Positions 10,754 to 21,790 of a DNA stretch of 64,000 bases are shown here, one piece after another (position 1 is the stretch's first letter; each line of letters begins with the position of its first letter). Both the position numbers and the translations under genes were made by a program. A model generated the notes under the pieces. That model was not told where the DNA came from. It did no database searches and saw only the letters and a list, made by a program, of their open reading frames with translations. Origin of the DNA: Nematostella vectensis. Taxonomy: Eukaryota > Cnidaria > Anthozoa > Actiniaria > Edwardsiidae. The stretch is from assembly GCF_932526225.1 (NCBI RefSeq), contig NC_064034.1, positions 9,673,387 through 9,737,386 of the forward strand, written 5' to 3'.

Positions 10754-13700
10754 TTATTTAGGTTGATAATCAAAAGCTGCAATCACGTCCTTGCCCTCGG
10801 TCACGCTAAAGCGCCTCCTCTCTGGGCAAATGTCTTTACAAATGCTGTTGGCCAACCTCTTAACAAAATTCTTCAAGTTCTTGCCAGTTCCTGCATTGAA
10901 GAAGTGCGTTTTTGGCGGTTCGCTCGCAAGCATGCGCATACTAGCTTCATATTCCAGTCGCCCCAGTCCCACTACGAACAAACGTTTTCCCGTATCCTTC
11001 AGTGCAAGCGAGGATTCGTAGAGAGCATCACTCCCTGAGAGATTACCTCCATCACCCACGATCACCACGGCTTGTAGGGGTTCTGTGAAGAAGATGGCAA
11101 ACTAGGTGTCCAGAAACACTTACACAGACATATTAATTAATGGATGTCTTTTTTAAATGGTCTAAAACAGCCTGGGCAAGCGCGCGGGAAACCTTCAAAA
11201 ATTCTAAAACTAGGATCTGGGCCGATTTTTCAAGATGGCGGTCAGCAAAATGTAGTAAACTTAATTCCTGCAAGAAAAAGGAATTGATAGTTTCCAGGCA
11301 GGCTAATAAGCAACCTATCATCACTACATCTTAAAATCAATTCTCAATCGGTGCGTTTGCTTCCAGATAATTTGTGATGCTTTTTCCTTACAGCTCCTTG
11401 AGTTTATTTAATTGGTTATCTGCTCTACAGTTTATGCGAAACAAATATTTAAATTTTTGGCCGAGTCTGCAAAACGACTGTTTTCTGTTTTCAAAACATA
11501 AGATAACTGGATATGGACTTGGATCTAGAGCTTGGTGAAAGGGATTATGGCATTGTTTTCGCGACAATTTCAATCCACTATGCGAATGACTTATATCAGT
11601 TCGCTTTCTTGTTGGGATAAGCTCCTTTATTTCGTCAAGCTTTCTTAATTTCATGCCAACACATGCCCATATGCGTCTTATCCACACTGACACCACCGCA
11701 TACAGCAGCTCCCCTCCCCCTCCCCTCTCGATACGCTCGAATCGCTGGGTTTTTCTAGCCTCGTTCCCACGGTCCTCTGCAGTAATTCGATATGGCGCCA
11801 AGACCCGCTAACCTTTACAACCCAGAATACACTTGGATCATGGGATTTTATCTTATTTGATTTGTATTCAATTTGCTTTACGACAACTCAGAGGTAGTTT
11901 TTACACGTAAAACGAATATTAAAACGTTGTCTCTCCCCACTAATCGTAAGATGTGATAAAGGAAAAAGCACTTACTGTCCTTCTTGGCTTTCGATTTGAC
12001 TTCCACCAATTGAGGCATGAACAGCTTCTGCTGAACAACCTTCAGCGCTCCGGAAAGCATGGAGAATGATCCCTCAAATTGGATTTTGTCTATGGCGGCG
12101 TCTAGAGCCTTGTGATTTGTATAATTCGTTAATCCGAACTCAAGCGCATAGTGGTGCGAGAAAGGGACGACGCCGACTTGAACACTGTCCTTTGACAGTA
12201 GGAATTCATGGGATACCTTCTTGATAAACTGCTTGATATAACCGAAGTTCTCATCTCCCATACTCGCCGAGCGGTCAATCACGAACGCCACGTCCATTCG
12301 ACGGCGACATGGCGAAGACTCTAAAGAAAGAATAGGTCGGTTTACTAAGCGTAAAATACAGGGACGGATCCAGGATTTTCAAGGAGGGTGGGGTGGGGTT
12401 CCACTATGCGTTTCTGCAACATCTTGTTGGGGGCCAAAAGTTTAGTGTTTCTTTACACAAAACAAATAGCTTTTAAATGCTCTTGCCAACAATCGGCCCA
12501 AAATACATTTAAATCATTATTATGGTGATGAAGTTTATATGTGTATAGAGGATATCAATGGTTGCGCGCGGATACGATTTCTCTCTTCGTGTGTTCATAT
12601 TATCTTGAGCGAGTGAGCAGTGGAGCGAACGAGTGATACGCAAGCGGTCATGCAATGTTCTGTTTGTTATTAGAATTCTGTGGATCGCGATAAAAGTTAT
12701 TATTATCTGTGAATTGAAACTCTTTCTTCGCACTCTCGCCCCAGCGCACCACGGCCTTCACGCTCGCAACAGAATTTCCAATATTCGAAAACAAAACTTT
12801 TCCGAGTAACCCCGAATTAAAGCCCGCTAACAGGCTAGTTTATTGTTTGAAATCGAATTTTCAAACTGTTTATTTTTCGCACCATTTCTCATTCTTGGAC
12901 AATATCCGCCGATATGCCAGCCGCCAGAAGGGTAGGCTCCTTTACCCTTTACTAAATATCATACTTTATATCATATATAGTAAACTCGGATATTAGGGAC
13001 TAACGCCTGATCATTTGATATGACAGAAAAATAACTTTTTTAACGCTTGGTAATAAAACTTCACGGCTAGTTGGTCATTTGGGCTGCTCGATTTTGCCAA
13101 AGTTTGCTTGTTCGATTTTTTTTCTGGCTTGCTTGTTTTTTTTTTTTTGTTTGTTTTTTATTTCTTTACCGAGCCATCAGATATCAAAAAGTCATTCCCT
13201 TGGATATTGCATTTAACTCTTGGAGGTATGTTCCTGCGAGCTTGACTTTGTTTTGAGAGTGCTCTAGTAGTTATCTGCCATTATCCACTTATCAAGTCAT
13301 ACGAAACTTGTCAATTCAACTTACTCGAGCAAGCACCATGGCACAGCTGATGTAGACGGACAGTTGAGAGAATAGAACACAGTTTCTAATTAATTCGACA
13401 TCTTTCTATGATGATTCTAAACTCGTGGGTCATCATCTTGGTAAGCTTGTGATTATCAGTAGCCATTTTTTACTTAAAGCAGTATTGGAATGACAAAACC
13501 AATATTAAGAAAAATAAATGACATGGTAAAAATAAGATAGATCAATACAAAAAATATTTTTGTCCCCAAATGACCATTTTAATTTTCTGTAGAGACTTTT
13601 CATCACGATACGGAAGCGGAATCACAAACTAAAAACATCAATTCGATAGTCCAATTAAATAAGGATTGTTTATAAATATATTACTTACCTGAACGGTTAA

Positions 13701-13758
13701 CAAATAGTGCTAGGAGAGGCACAATAACAGCAAAAACAAGACCGACAACCCCAGACAT
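10754..13758 (-). CDS. Secreted von Willebrand factor A domain protein
   Basis: The coding exons on the minus strand are 13758-13689, 12320-11976 and 11082-10754. Phases are 1/1 and the total is 247 residues. The start ATG opens a hydrophobic signal peptide (MSGVVGLVFAVIVPLLALF), which fixes the start. The vWA fold follows: DVAFVIDRSAS carries the metal-binding DxSxS motif, then VQVGVVPFS, and in exon 3 AVVIVGDGG and LFVVGLG. The usual threonine of the metal site is not obvious; that loop reads EGSFSMLSGAL. The protein ends after one vWA domain with a short basic tail containing two cysteines. A non-coding first exon probably ends at the GTAAGT donor at 13976-13971 and joins an acceptor before 13804. 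Family members are extracellular adhesion or matrix proteins; the partner is unknown. Confidence 0.85.
11141..11259 (-). mobile_element. Dispersed short repeat, family A, copy 3 (in vWA gene intron 2)
   Basis: The reverse complement aligns with the copies at 1149 and 6144: TTTACTACATTTTGCTGACC first, GGTTTCCCGCGCGCTTGCC in the middle and TTTTAGACCATTTAAAAAAG last. Confidence 0.7.
12321..13688 (-). other. Intron 1 of the vWA gene
   Basis: AT-rich sequence with T-runs near 13115-13160 and a fragment near 12358 (GGACGGATCCAGGATTTT) that resembles the edge of a common poly-G-containing repeat also seen near 59820. No exon seen. Confidence 0.5.
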
Positions 13759-16032
13759 GCTGAAATCATTTCAGGGAAGTATTTCAGAGCAAAGACGAGT
13801 GTTTCTGATTAGAGATTTTTCCAAAAAAAAAATACAATAATAAAAGCGAAGACTTATCTAATTTATAAACATCATAGACAATGTCACCATCAAATTAAAT
13901 TAAATTTGGAGACCTATAAAAACAATAACAATTTTTCTATTTGGTTGACCAAAACAACAAATCGAAAACAACTTACCTAGTGCTCTTTCACTGAAACTGC
14001 AGCCCAACAATTGTCGAAATTTGTGAAAAACTAGTTTCATTAATAAATGAAAGGTTTGGCGTGTGGGACCGCTGATTGGTCAAGAGAGTTCGGGCAAGCA
14101 GGTAAGCGAAAGGTCGCTGAGTCGTGAAACCAAACAAAAGACAAAAAAGGATTTCACATGCAGCGTTTGTAAAAAAGAATTCAGAAAACGATAAATATTA
14201 AATTCAGTCCAATGATGATCATGTAGTTTATTCCTAAAAAAATATTGAACAGTTTTTAATAAATAATAACCCGAATAAAAAAAATAATCCCCATAAAGAT
14301 AAACAAGGCTCATGAAAAATAATTTAGAGCCCCTTACTTTGACGCTTGTACTTCCTTATTTCATTACGATGGAAAATACAACTTTGAATGTTGATCGTTC
14401 TCGGAGTACAAAGCATTGAATCAAATACCTCCAAAAGGCTTTAGAAACTGTTTGTTACAATGCGGAGCTTCAGAATTCGGTTTCTTTTTCATGGCCGAGA
14501 GAAAGTACGTTTCTTTTTCTTCACAAAAATTTAAGGTAAAGAGCCGGTAAGCGAGTTTGTAATTATTATTATAAATCCATAGTAAATGGCAAGGGGATTG
14601 AGCAGGTTTTAAAAATACTTCTTTGCCTATGCCTTTTTTTCCGTTAAAAATCACTTTCTTTATTTAACATTGTTTTTTTCTTTTCATGTTTTATAGCAAC
14701 TCGTTTAAAAATTGTGCAAAACTTGTTTTTCTTTGAGTTTATTTAACTAACGAATTGACTCCACAGAGACGGTGATATCAAGCCTATTCGTACAGACTGT
14801 AAGGACTGTAATAGGGCACTATAGCAAATAATGTCCCTTGTTTCAAGTACGATTACACGAGTCATATCATCAGAGTCTTGCTGATATTACGCTATACCAA
14901 TACCATAAAAGGCCTCAAAGTGTGGCATTAGTACGATCTCCACGCCAGTGGGCACGCCGTGATTCATCGCTTTATATAGAGTTGTTGCCAAGCTATAGAA
15001 AAGTAAGGCGACGCGATTACGAGTTAAAAATTTCTAATCAAGTATTACTACTTTGAGGCTTTACTCGCAAATGCTTTTGCCTAAGGCTTAGGGATTTTAT
15101 TTTGAGAGATTCACTTCTTAATAAGCAGATTTAAGAGAATATTGTGTTCAAAGTGAAGTCGCCAATTCTAAGGTGTACTTATTCTTCGTTTTGCTCCCTG
15201 TAAGACGCCATTTAGAGGACCTTTCGTCATGTTCGCTGAGATGTCGGCCAGTAAAATTGGTTTCCCTAGTAACACTATTATATATTTGTATTCTGGATGG
15301 AAAACTAGTCTTTTCTGTTTATTTCAATATAACAATACAAACTGTTACTGGGGCAACTTTGCTTGCTCTAGTACCGAATTTTAAAAAGCTAAAGGTTACT
15401 GCAAAAAATACCCGTTTTCCTTGGGCTAATAGTTATAAATTATGTGATGAGGCCCTTTTGAAAATCTCTATAAACAAGACATAAAAGCGCTACGCTAAAA
15501 TCATACTTATGCAAAACAGTTGCCTTTAAAGCAAATATTGATTATTCTACAGCAGCAAAAATCCTTGCTCTTTTTAACATTTTTTAACCACACTGTACTT
15601 TCCCAGTAAAGTTTGTTCTCCAGAAAAAATACAACCAAAAGGAGTATTAAATTAGAACATTGTTTTGCGTTTTCTAATGGCTGACTTTCCTCAGAGTTTT
15701 CTGAGTTACGGTTTTGCAAAAGTGATAGCGTGTGTTTATGTTGATTTGTTTGCAGGAAAACTGATGTCTGAGATTCAATGCCGAGAGTCAAGTCCTTGGA
15801 AATCCTCCCAGCTCATCTGAAATTCAAATATCGCCTACTGACACTGGCTCAAATGATGTTCTAAAGCAGGTAGTTGCTATTATCACTGATAGCGTTCTAC
15901 GAACCATTTGCCGGTTAACGCAGTTCTTCGTTAATGAATAGTTAAATAACGAGGAAAACCAGGCGATTCATCAATTGTCCCTTGGTATCGTTACATCTGC
16001 GCTCGAGAGAGGAGAGTACAAAACATCTGGCA
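13759..16032. other. Intergenic between the divergent vWA and TPR genes
   Basis: The vWA gene (minus) and TPR gene (plus) diverge from this 2.3-kb segment, so promoters for both are expected here. A putative non-coding vWA exon ends at 13977. A possible non-coding TPR exon lies about 15757-15869, between a TTTGTTTGCAG acceptor and an AAGCAG/GTAGTT donor. Neither is certain. Other open frames (14838-15056, 15173-15484) match nothing I know. Confidence 0.45.
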
Positions 16033-16836
16033 ATGGGAAGCCGTATATGTTCAAAGTTTCGGAAATTTAAAAGAAAGATTTTCAAAAAGAGTGAAAAATA
16101 TGATAGACTCGAGGAACCACTGGAAAAAGAAGGGACAGATGGCGGAGAAATTGAGGCCGAAGCAGAAGTAGAACCACACACTGAGGAAGAGGCGAATTAT
16201 AACGAGGCGAGAAGTGAGAACTGTGAGAAAAATAACAACAATGATTCATCGACACCGGACGCAAAGTCCCAGCAAGCAGACATCAAAGAGTGGATCGTCA
16301 GCTTAGAGAAGCAGCTTAAAGATGCAACTTCAATATGTGGCGGGGAGAGCGAGGAGAAGAGCGAGATTCTTAGCAATTTAGGAGCAGCGCATTATAAAAT
16401 TTGTGAGTTCCAACTGGCGCGAAAGTACTATGAACTTCACGTGAAAGAACTGAAAAGGGAACAATCACCTGCTTTGTTGCAAAGAGCGTATTGTAATCTA
16501 GGTTGTGTGTATAGGAGACTAGGTGATTTCGATAAAGCGGAAGATTACTTTCATAAGGGGATTGAGATTGCGGATGAAATTGCAGATTTGAAAGCGAAAG
16601 GAAGACTTTTGAACAACATGGGGAATATTTATGAAATGAAAAAGGACTTTGAAGGAGCGATATACTACCATTCACAGCGTAGAACTATAGCTGAGAAACT
16701 GGGAGACTGGGATAGCGAGGCAAAAGCGTGCGCTAGTCTAGGGAACGCGTACCATTTGCTTGGAAATCTACGGAGCAGCATAGTTTTCTACGAAAGACTG
16801 ATAGTGTGGCTGCGGCAAAAGTACGGTAAGCAATAA
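16033..16836 (+). CDS. TPR-repeat protein with a basic, Cys-containing N-terminus
   Basis: The 267-residue frame starts at ATG 16033 in a good context (G at -3 and +4). The N-terminus MGSRICSKFRKFKRKIFKK has Gly2, Cys6 and a polybasic run, which suggests lipid anchoring at a membrane (inference). An acidic low-complexity stretch follows. From about residue 105 come four TPR units with the LGN-like pattern: LSNLGAAHYKICEFQLARKYY, CNLGCVYRRLGDFDKAEDYF, LNNMGNIYEMKKDFEGAIYY and ASLGNAYHLLGNLRSSIVFY. TPRs are helical protein-binding scaffolds; the partner is unknown. The stop comes directly after the fourth repeat, but a strong donor (TACG/GTAAGC) sits at 16826, so the stop may be bypassed by splicing. 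Confidence 0.8.
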   Translation: MGSRICSKFRKFKRKIFKKSEKYDRLEEPLEKEGTDGGEIEAEAEVEPHTEEEANYNEARSENCEKNNNNDSSTPDAKSQQADIKEWIVSLEKQLKDATSICGGESEEKSEILSNLGAAHYKICEFQLARKYYELHVKELKREQSPALLQRAYCNLGCVYRRLGDFDKAEDYFHKGIEIADEIADLKAKGRLLNNMGNIYEMKKDFEGAIYYHSQRRTIAEKLGDWDSEAKACASLGNAYHLLGNLRSSIVFYERLIVWLRQKYGKQ

Positions 16837-18220
16837 TGGATAATCTTTCAATTTCATCTCTTCATTCATGAATCAATGCAATGAATGTGGGCGAAAGTTC
16901 CATTCTAATATTGAAAAGAATCCTCAATTCATGAGGAGTGATGCATTTGAAGAGATCTATGATTAAATATATCATTAGCTTTTTGGCTGCTAAATTCCGG
17001 ATATAGTTGAGCTATATAGTTCCTTGTTCTAATTTATGGAACAAGCGAAAAAAAAAATAATAAAGGGTTACATGCACTATGGTAACAGAAACGATATCAC
17101 GCAACGATCTTTCTAAAAAATGGGCAATGTACGTATACAATGCTGAAGGCAAATAAACAAATACAGTCTATCACATAGGGTCGGAAAGCCAGCTAATTAA
17201 AGAGAAGAAAGTCATTAGGAGAAACATGCGCTGTGATTTATCAGCTGGTCTTGAAATGCAAGACTTGAACCGCGATTGGAAATGGAGCCATGCCAAGGGG
17301 CATCATTTCTTGCTTTGTCTAACTCTGCTCAAATAGGCTGTAAACTAAGCATCATTCAGATTTGTCAATTCACTTAATTTTGTCGCATACAGGGTGCTGA
17401 GCCTAACACGAGCTCTATCGATATTTCATGATCGCCACGTAATTTGGCTGTTCTGTGATTGGAGCAAAATAGCACAGCTGTGGGTTTAAATTAGCTCTTG
17501 GCGAAAATCATGTTGATGGCAGTAATAAGTCTGGGCTATTAGTTAACCTGGATATTACACGTAGAATTGCAATTTGATTTTAAACAACGTAATAATCAAA
17601 AGCTATCTTATTCTATTCATTGTAGGATTACATTGCGAAAGACAAAGAAATATGAGGTAGAAACAATCAACCTCAGCTTTCCACCTTCTACCTGCGCACC
17701 CACATTAAAGGCAAATGGAAGTAATAAGCTGTTCCGTGCGTCAAACTGCGTTTGTAAAACAAAATTAAACAATCATTCAAAAAGAAGCGTCGAGAACGGA
17801 AAAGATTTGATGGTACTATGTTTGATTAAAATCAGTCCCGCAAAATGCGAAAGACTCTGTTTATAGGAAATGATGACCGATGTTTTTGAGACACGCTGCT
17901 CTAAGCCGGATTTATGGCTAGAGTCTAAGGTTTATTACAGCACTCTGAAGCATTCCTCGCCCTTACAGTCGCGTGCTTTTGTGTTTTTCACTCTCCATAG
18001 ATTTCTAGTTTTCCATGGTATAAAAAATGATAGTCTGGGATGTGTTTGGTAGTATAGACCATTCTGTCCAATGAAAAGACATTCTAACTCATGTTGGAAA
18101 AGAAGTATGCGAAGTTTCTAATAATAGTAATATTCATCACCTCTGTTCTATGAAAAGAAAAAAAATTGTCCAAGTAGCAGAACGTTACTCTCCATTATGG
18201 CTCCCCCTCTTCTAAAAGTG
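16837..18220. other. Stretch downstream of the TPR exon, nothing coding recognised
   Basis: Mostly AT-rich. A 99-codon frame at 17567-17866 has no family signature and no clear splice signals that would join it to the TPR exon. Confidence 0.5.
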
Positions 18221-18223
18221 AAT

Positions 18224-18454
18224 CTGTCAGCCGCCATTTTGTCATCCTAGCAAAATGTGCAAGAGACTATCCATCATCGTCAGCTGATTTGGGCAAAATA
18301 TTGCGATATTTTCCATTGAATTTAAATTCCATTGAATGTAAATGAAGAAAAAAACCCTTTTATTTTAACATGGTTATTTTTGCAATTTCGTTACACAAAT
18401 TTTATTCGAATAATGAATGAAAGCAATAATAAGGGTTTGGCTGATTAGATCTCT
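18224..18454 (+). mobile_element. Dispersed repeat, family B, copy 1
   Basis: Starts CTGTCAGCCGCCATTTTGT and continues through GCGATATTTTCxATTGAATTT, a GxxxTGGCTGA block and CTCTTT. The same order recurs at 56262-56510 inside an FGD intron. This copy is interrupted at its end by the MITE at 18463. Confidence 0.65.
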
Positions 18455-18462
18455 TTAAATTT

Positions 18463-19246
18463 GTGGACTTTAAAAGCACTCTATCATACACACATTGGCA
18501 CCAGTCGGGACGCTAGCACAGTCTATTACCCGTGCAGTTCGGCAACCATGGACAGCTGTTTCGTCCTTATTAGGACTCGTCAGCATGGCATAGCCGGTTT
18601 GCCGGCTTTTGCTAGTCGCATGCGTGATCACGCTAGCCCGGTCGCAGCTCTAGATCCCACATGGATCTAAGCTGTGGTTTAAAGCACTTCGTTCGAGTCG
18701 AAGTCGCCCTGCAGTTTTTTTGCCGATGAAGTTTAACTGAGGCAAACCGGCTATGCCATGCTGACGAGTCCTAATAAGGACAAAACAGCTGTCCATGGTT
18801 GCCGAACTGCACGGGTAATAGACTGTGCTAGCGTCCCGTCTTGGCCCGACTAGTGCCAATGTGTGTATGCTAGTGTGCTTTTAAAGTCCACATTTATGTA
18901 TACATACTCGCAAGGATAGTTTGGCTATCCGACGGAGTTTTAGACTAGCAAAGGTCGCATGCGTAATCCGCACAATTTGCATCACGCTAGCCCGGTCGCA
19001 GCTCTAGATCCCACATGGATCTAAGCTGTGGTTTAAAGCACTTCGTTCGAGTCGAAGTCGCCCTGCAGTTTTTTTGCCGATAAAGTTTAACTGAGGCAAA
19101 CCGGCTATGCCATGCTGACGAGTCCTAATAATGACGAAACAGCTGTCCATGATTGCCGAACTGCACGGGTAATAGACTGTGCTAGCGTCCCGTCTTGGCC
19201 CGACTGGTGCTAATGTGTGTATGCTAGTGTGCTTTTAAAGTCCACA
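18463..19246. mobile_element. Composite hAT-like MITE, family C, with an 8-bp target duplication
   Basis: The outer ends are TGTGGACTTTAAAAGCAC and its reverse GTGCTTTTAAAGTCCACA. They are flanked by identical 8-bp direct repeats TTTAAATT (18455-18462 and 19247-19254). Inside are one forward and two reversed copies of a shared body that includes ACACACATTGGCACCAGTC and TAGCACAGTCTATTACCCG. The element has no transposase. Short frames across it repeat the same peptide and are not genes. The 8-bp duplication fits the hAT superfamily. Confidence 0.8.
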
Positions 19247-19289
19247 TTTAAATTTGTGATTGACTTATTCCTTATCAGAGCCGTAGCAG

Positions 19290-19530
19290 GCCTCGAAAGA
19301 ATTGGGCGGGCACAATACAGAAACATTAAGAAAATATTAGGGACAGAGCCACGCCCCTACTGGTCATTTCCTTTTAATTTTTGACAATATTGGGGGGGGG
19401 GGCGGAGGCACAATACAGAAACATTAAGAAAATATTAGGGACAGAGCCGCGCCCCTACTGGTCATTTCCTTATAATTTTTGACAATATTGGGGGGGGGGG
19501 GGGGGTTGGAGGGCTGTGTACCCAGGGCCC
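19290..19530. repeat. Poly-G-containing repeat, family D, in two tandem copies of about 98 bp
   Basis: The unit GCACAATACAGAAACATTAA ... CCCCTACTGGTCATTTCC ... GACAATATTGGGG starts at 19310 and 19408. The segment ends in a CAGGGCCCCACCCC and CTGCTACGGCCCTG tail. A related copy lies at 57010-57125. Confidence 0.7.
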
Positions 19531-19621
19531 CACCCCCTGCTACGGCCCTGCTTATACTCTCTTGTGTCTATGAGATCAGTCATTAGTTATATTTAAGCTG
19601 ATATCATGGCACTTTTTTTAG

Positions 19622-19782
19622 CTTTTCAGCAAAAGGAAGAGAAAAGGCTGTCTGCGCTACACAAAATACCCCTGGAACAGGAACAGTGGGTGTGACCGAA
19701 AACCGCGCGGTGAAGGAACCTTGGGCTTTCAATGCAACTTGTAAAACAACCGCATCGGGCCAAGAACTAACTTACTGGAAAT
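19622..19782 (+). other. Possible last exon of the TPR gene
   Basis: Two adjacent acceptors (CTTTTTTTAG ending 19621 and CTTTTCAG ending 19629) both keep a frame open after the phase-1 donor at 16826. The first adds a short lysine/glutamate-rich tail ending in a TGA near 19696. The second adds about 50 residues ending at a TAA that overlaps an AATAAA near 19780. Transcript evidence is needed to choose between them or reject both. Confidence 0.3.
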
Positions 19783-19929
19783 AAAGGAAACGAAAACAGA
19801 TAGGGCGAAGAACTAACATACAAGTACTAAGAACTGAAGGGCAAAGAATGAAATATACAGGGGCTAAAAACAGAGAAGCAAAGTAAGAGCATACAGGGAC
19901 TTACAAAAGAGAGCTGCGAAGATTAAACT

Positions 19930-20335
19930 ACAGAGACTAAAAATGCGAGAGGGGCGTAAAACGAACATACAGGGACATAACAGAGAGGGGCGAAAAACGA
20001 ACATACAGGGACACAACAGATCAGAGAGGGGCGTAAAAGGAACATACAGGGACATAACAGAGAGGGGCGAAAAACGAACATACAGGGACATAACAGAGAG
20101 GGGCGTAAAACGAACATACAGGGACATAACAGAGAGGGGCGAAAAACGAACATACAGGGACATAACAGAGAGGGGCGTAAAACGAACATACAGGGACATA
20201 ACAGAGAGGGGCGTAAAACGAACATACAGGGACATAACAGAGAGGGGCGAAAAACGAACATACAGGGACATAACAGAGAGGGGCGTAAAACGAAAATACA
20301 GGGACATAACAGATCAGAGAGGGGCGAAAAACGAT
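19930..20335. repeat. 36-bp minisatellite, about 11 copies
   Basis: The unit AGAGAGGGGCGAAAAACGAA plus CATACAGGGACATAAC alternates between AAAAACG and TAAAACG variants. A degraded version extends left to about 19790. Because 36 is divisible by 3, the array gives long open frames in several registers on both strands; none is likely to be a gene. Confidence 0.9.
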
Positions 20336-20863
20336 CTTACAAGAAGCAGATTATCGGATTGAGAGGGGTGTGGGGGGATCGCTCTATGGCGGTCGTCTAT
20401 GTCTATAGTTAAATTATTAGTGCCATGGGGGGGGGGGAGGGCTTCTCTTCAAAGCATTAAATGCGCATCGGATTCAAACGAAAGCAGCTGGACTGCAAAA
20501 GCTCAAACTAGAAAATTAGTTTACAGATCAGAATTTATTTATTTTACTGCGCCTGGTGCGTAGTTGTAAAAATGAAAAAAAAAGAAGAAAACTGTAAAAA
20601 AAAATAGAAAGGAAAAGGTAATTAATTCTATATAGGTAAAGCCAAGTGCTTATCAAAATTTTTATACATATATAAAGAATCAAGCACATTTTGTGGACAC
20701 CCTGCAGAAACCTTGACTACTCAAAGATTAATAAGTCTTGTTGATCAAACTCTACTACCTTGGGACACTATTCTAGGAGGTTTCTCAAGCTTCGGTGTCT
20801 GTATTACATTAAACAGGGCGAGTGTGAGAAGCTAACAATACAAGAATCTATAGGCACAGGCCC

Positions 20864-21036
20864 ATAGCCAGGATTTTGAGTGGGAAGAGGGGGGGGGGGT
20901 TCGTTTACCAATAAAGCAGACAGTTTTCTCTTAGGTAGCTCGTCCTACCCCGTGGGTGGTGTTTAATTTTTTTAAGCTGACCTTCCAGTCGAGAGGCGGG
21001 GATTCTTCCGAACCCCCCCTGGCTACGGGCCTGCAG
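20864..21036. mobile_element. Small inverted-repeat element with a poly-G run
   Basis: The left end CAGGCCCATAGCCAGGATTT pairs with the right end CCCCCTGGCTACGGGCCTG reversed. A run of 11 G (about 20890) and a C-run lie inside. Similar GTAGCCAG/CTGGCTAC edges occur near 44797 and 44925. Confidence 0.6.
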
Positions 21037-21439
21037 AAGTTTTCAATTGTAATATCCCAAAATATAAGAAGCAGCATGGCCATTCAAACAACACGATTCT
21101 CTTATTAAGAGCAAGATGTGCTGCTCCAGAATATAAATTTGCTAAACGCTTTTACTGTATGTGTAAACAGTGTGTCAACAAAGTTTAAAATAATGACGAA
21201 AATATCCTCTTTGCTCCCCTAAACTCTAGCCCAATCCATAGCAATAACATGAACACTGTCTCCTCCAAGCTCATGCATCTACTGATAGGAATATAGCAGG
21301 AAGTATGTGCATAGCTGTACATTTTATTCCAAGCAGAATATTTCTTACATAAGTAATGGTTCTTTCCTCGAATTTATTTATTTGTCACCAAATTGCAGCC
21401 ATTTTACAGTTTGGCTACTGCAACAACCAACCACAGGCA

Positions 21440-21790
21440 ACCCATTCAGTATATTCTGTACGCTACGGAGTCGCATGCTCTCCTTGCCGCATGACGCCAC
21501 AGTGAGCCCAGGCCAATACAGGCAACCCATTCTATAAGTACTTGAGTATATTCTGTACGCTACGGAGTCGCATGCTCTCCTCGCCGCATGACACCACAGT
21601 GAGCCCAGGCCAACAAAGGTAACCCATTCTATAAGTACTTGAGTATCTGTACGCTACGGAGTCGCATGCTCTCCTCGCCGCATCACGCCACAGGGAGCCC
21701 GGACGACAACAGGCAACCCGTTCTATAAGTACTTGAGTATCTGTACGCTGCGCGGTAGCATGCTCTCCTCGCCGCATGACGCTACTACCG
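21440..21790 (-). repeat. 94-97-bp tandem repeat derived from the 3' end of the RING/NHL gene
   Basis: The block CTGTACGCT ... GCATGCTCTCCTCGCCGCAT starts at 21456, 21553, 21647 and 21741, spaced 97, 94 and 94 bp. The copy at 21741 is inside the coding end of the RING/NHL protein. The other three lie downstream of its stop, where translation would again read SCGEESMRLRSVQ ... ILKYL. The last coding segment has therefore been tandemly copied into the 3' untranslated region, or the gene end was derived from the array. Confidence 0.85.

Noticed and set aside
18461-18859. Two 69-codon frames with nearly identical peptides, also seen near 63507
   Set aside because: They are the two arms of MITE family C, not duplicated genes.
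19864-20362. Open frames of 110-147 codons on both strands
   Set aside because: They come from a 36-bp minisatellite and show the same periodic peptide in several registers.
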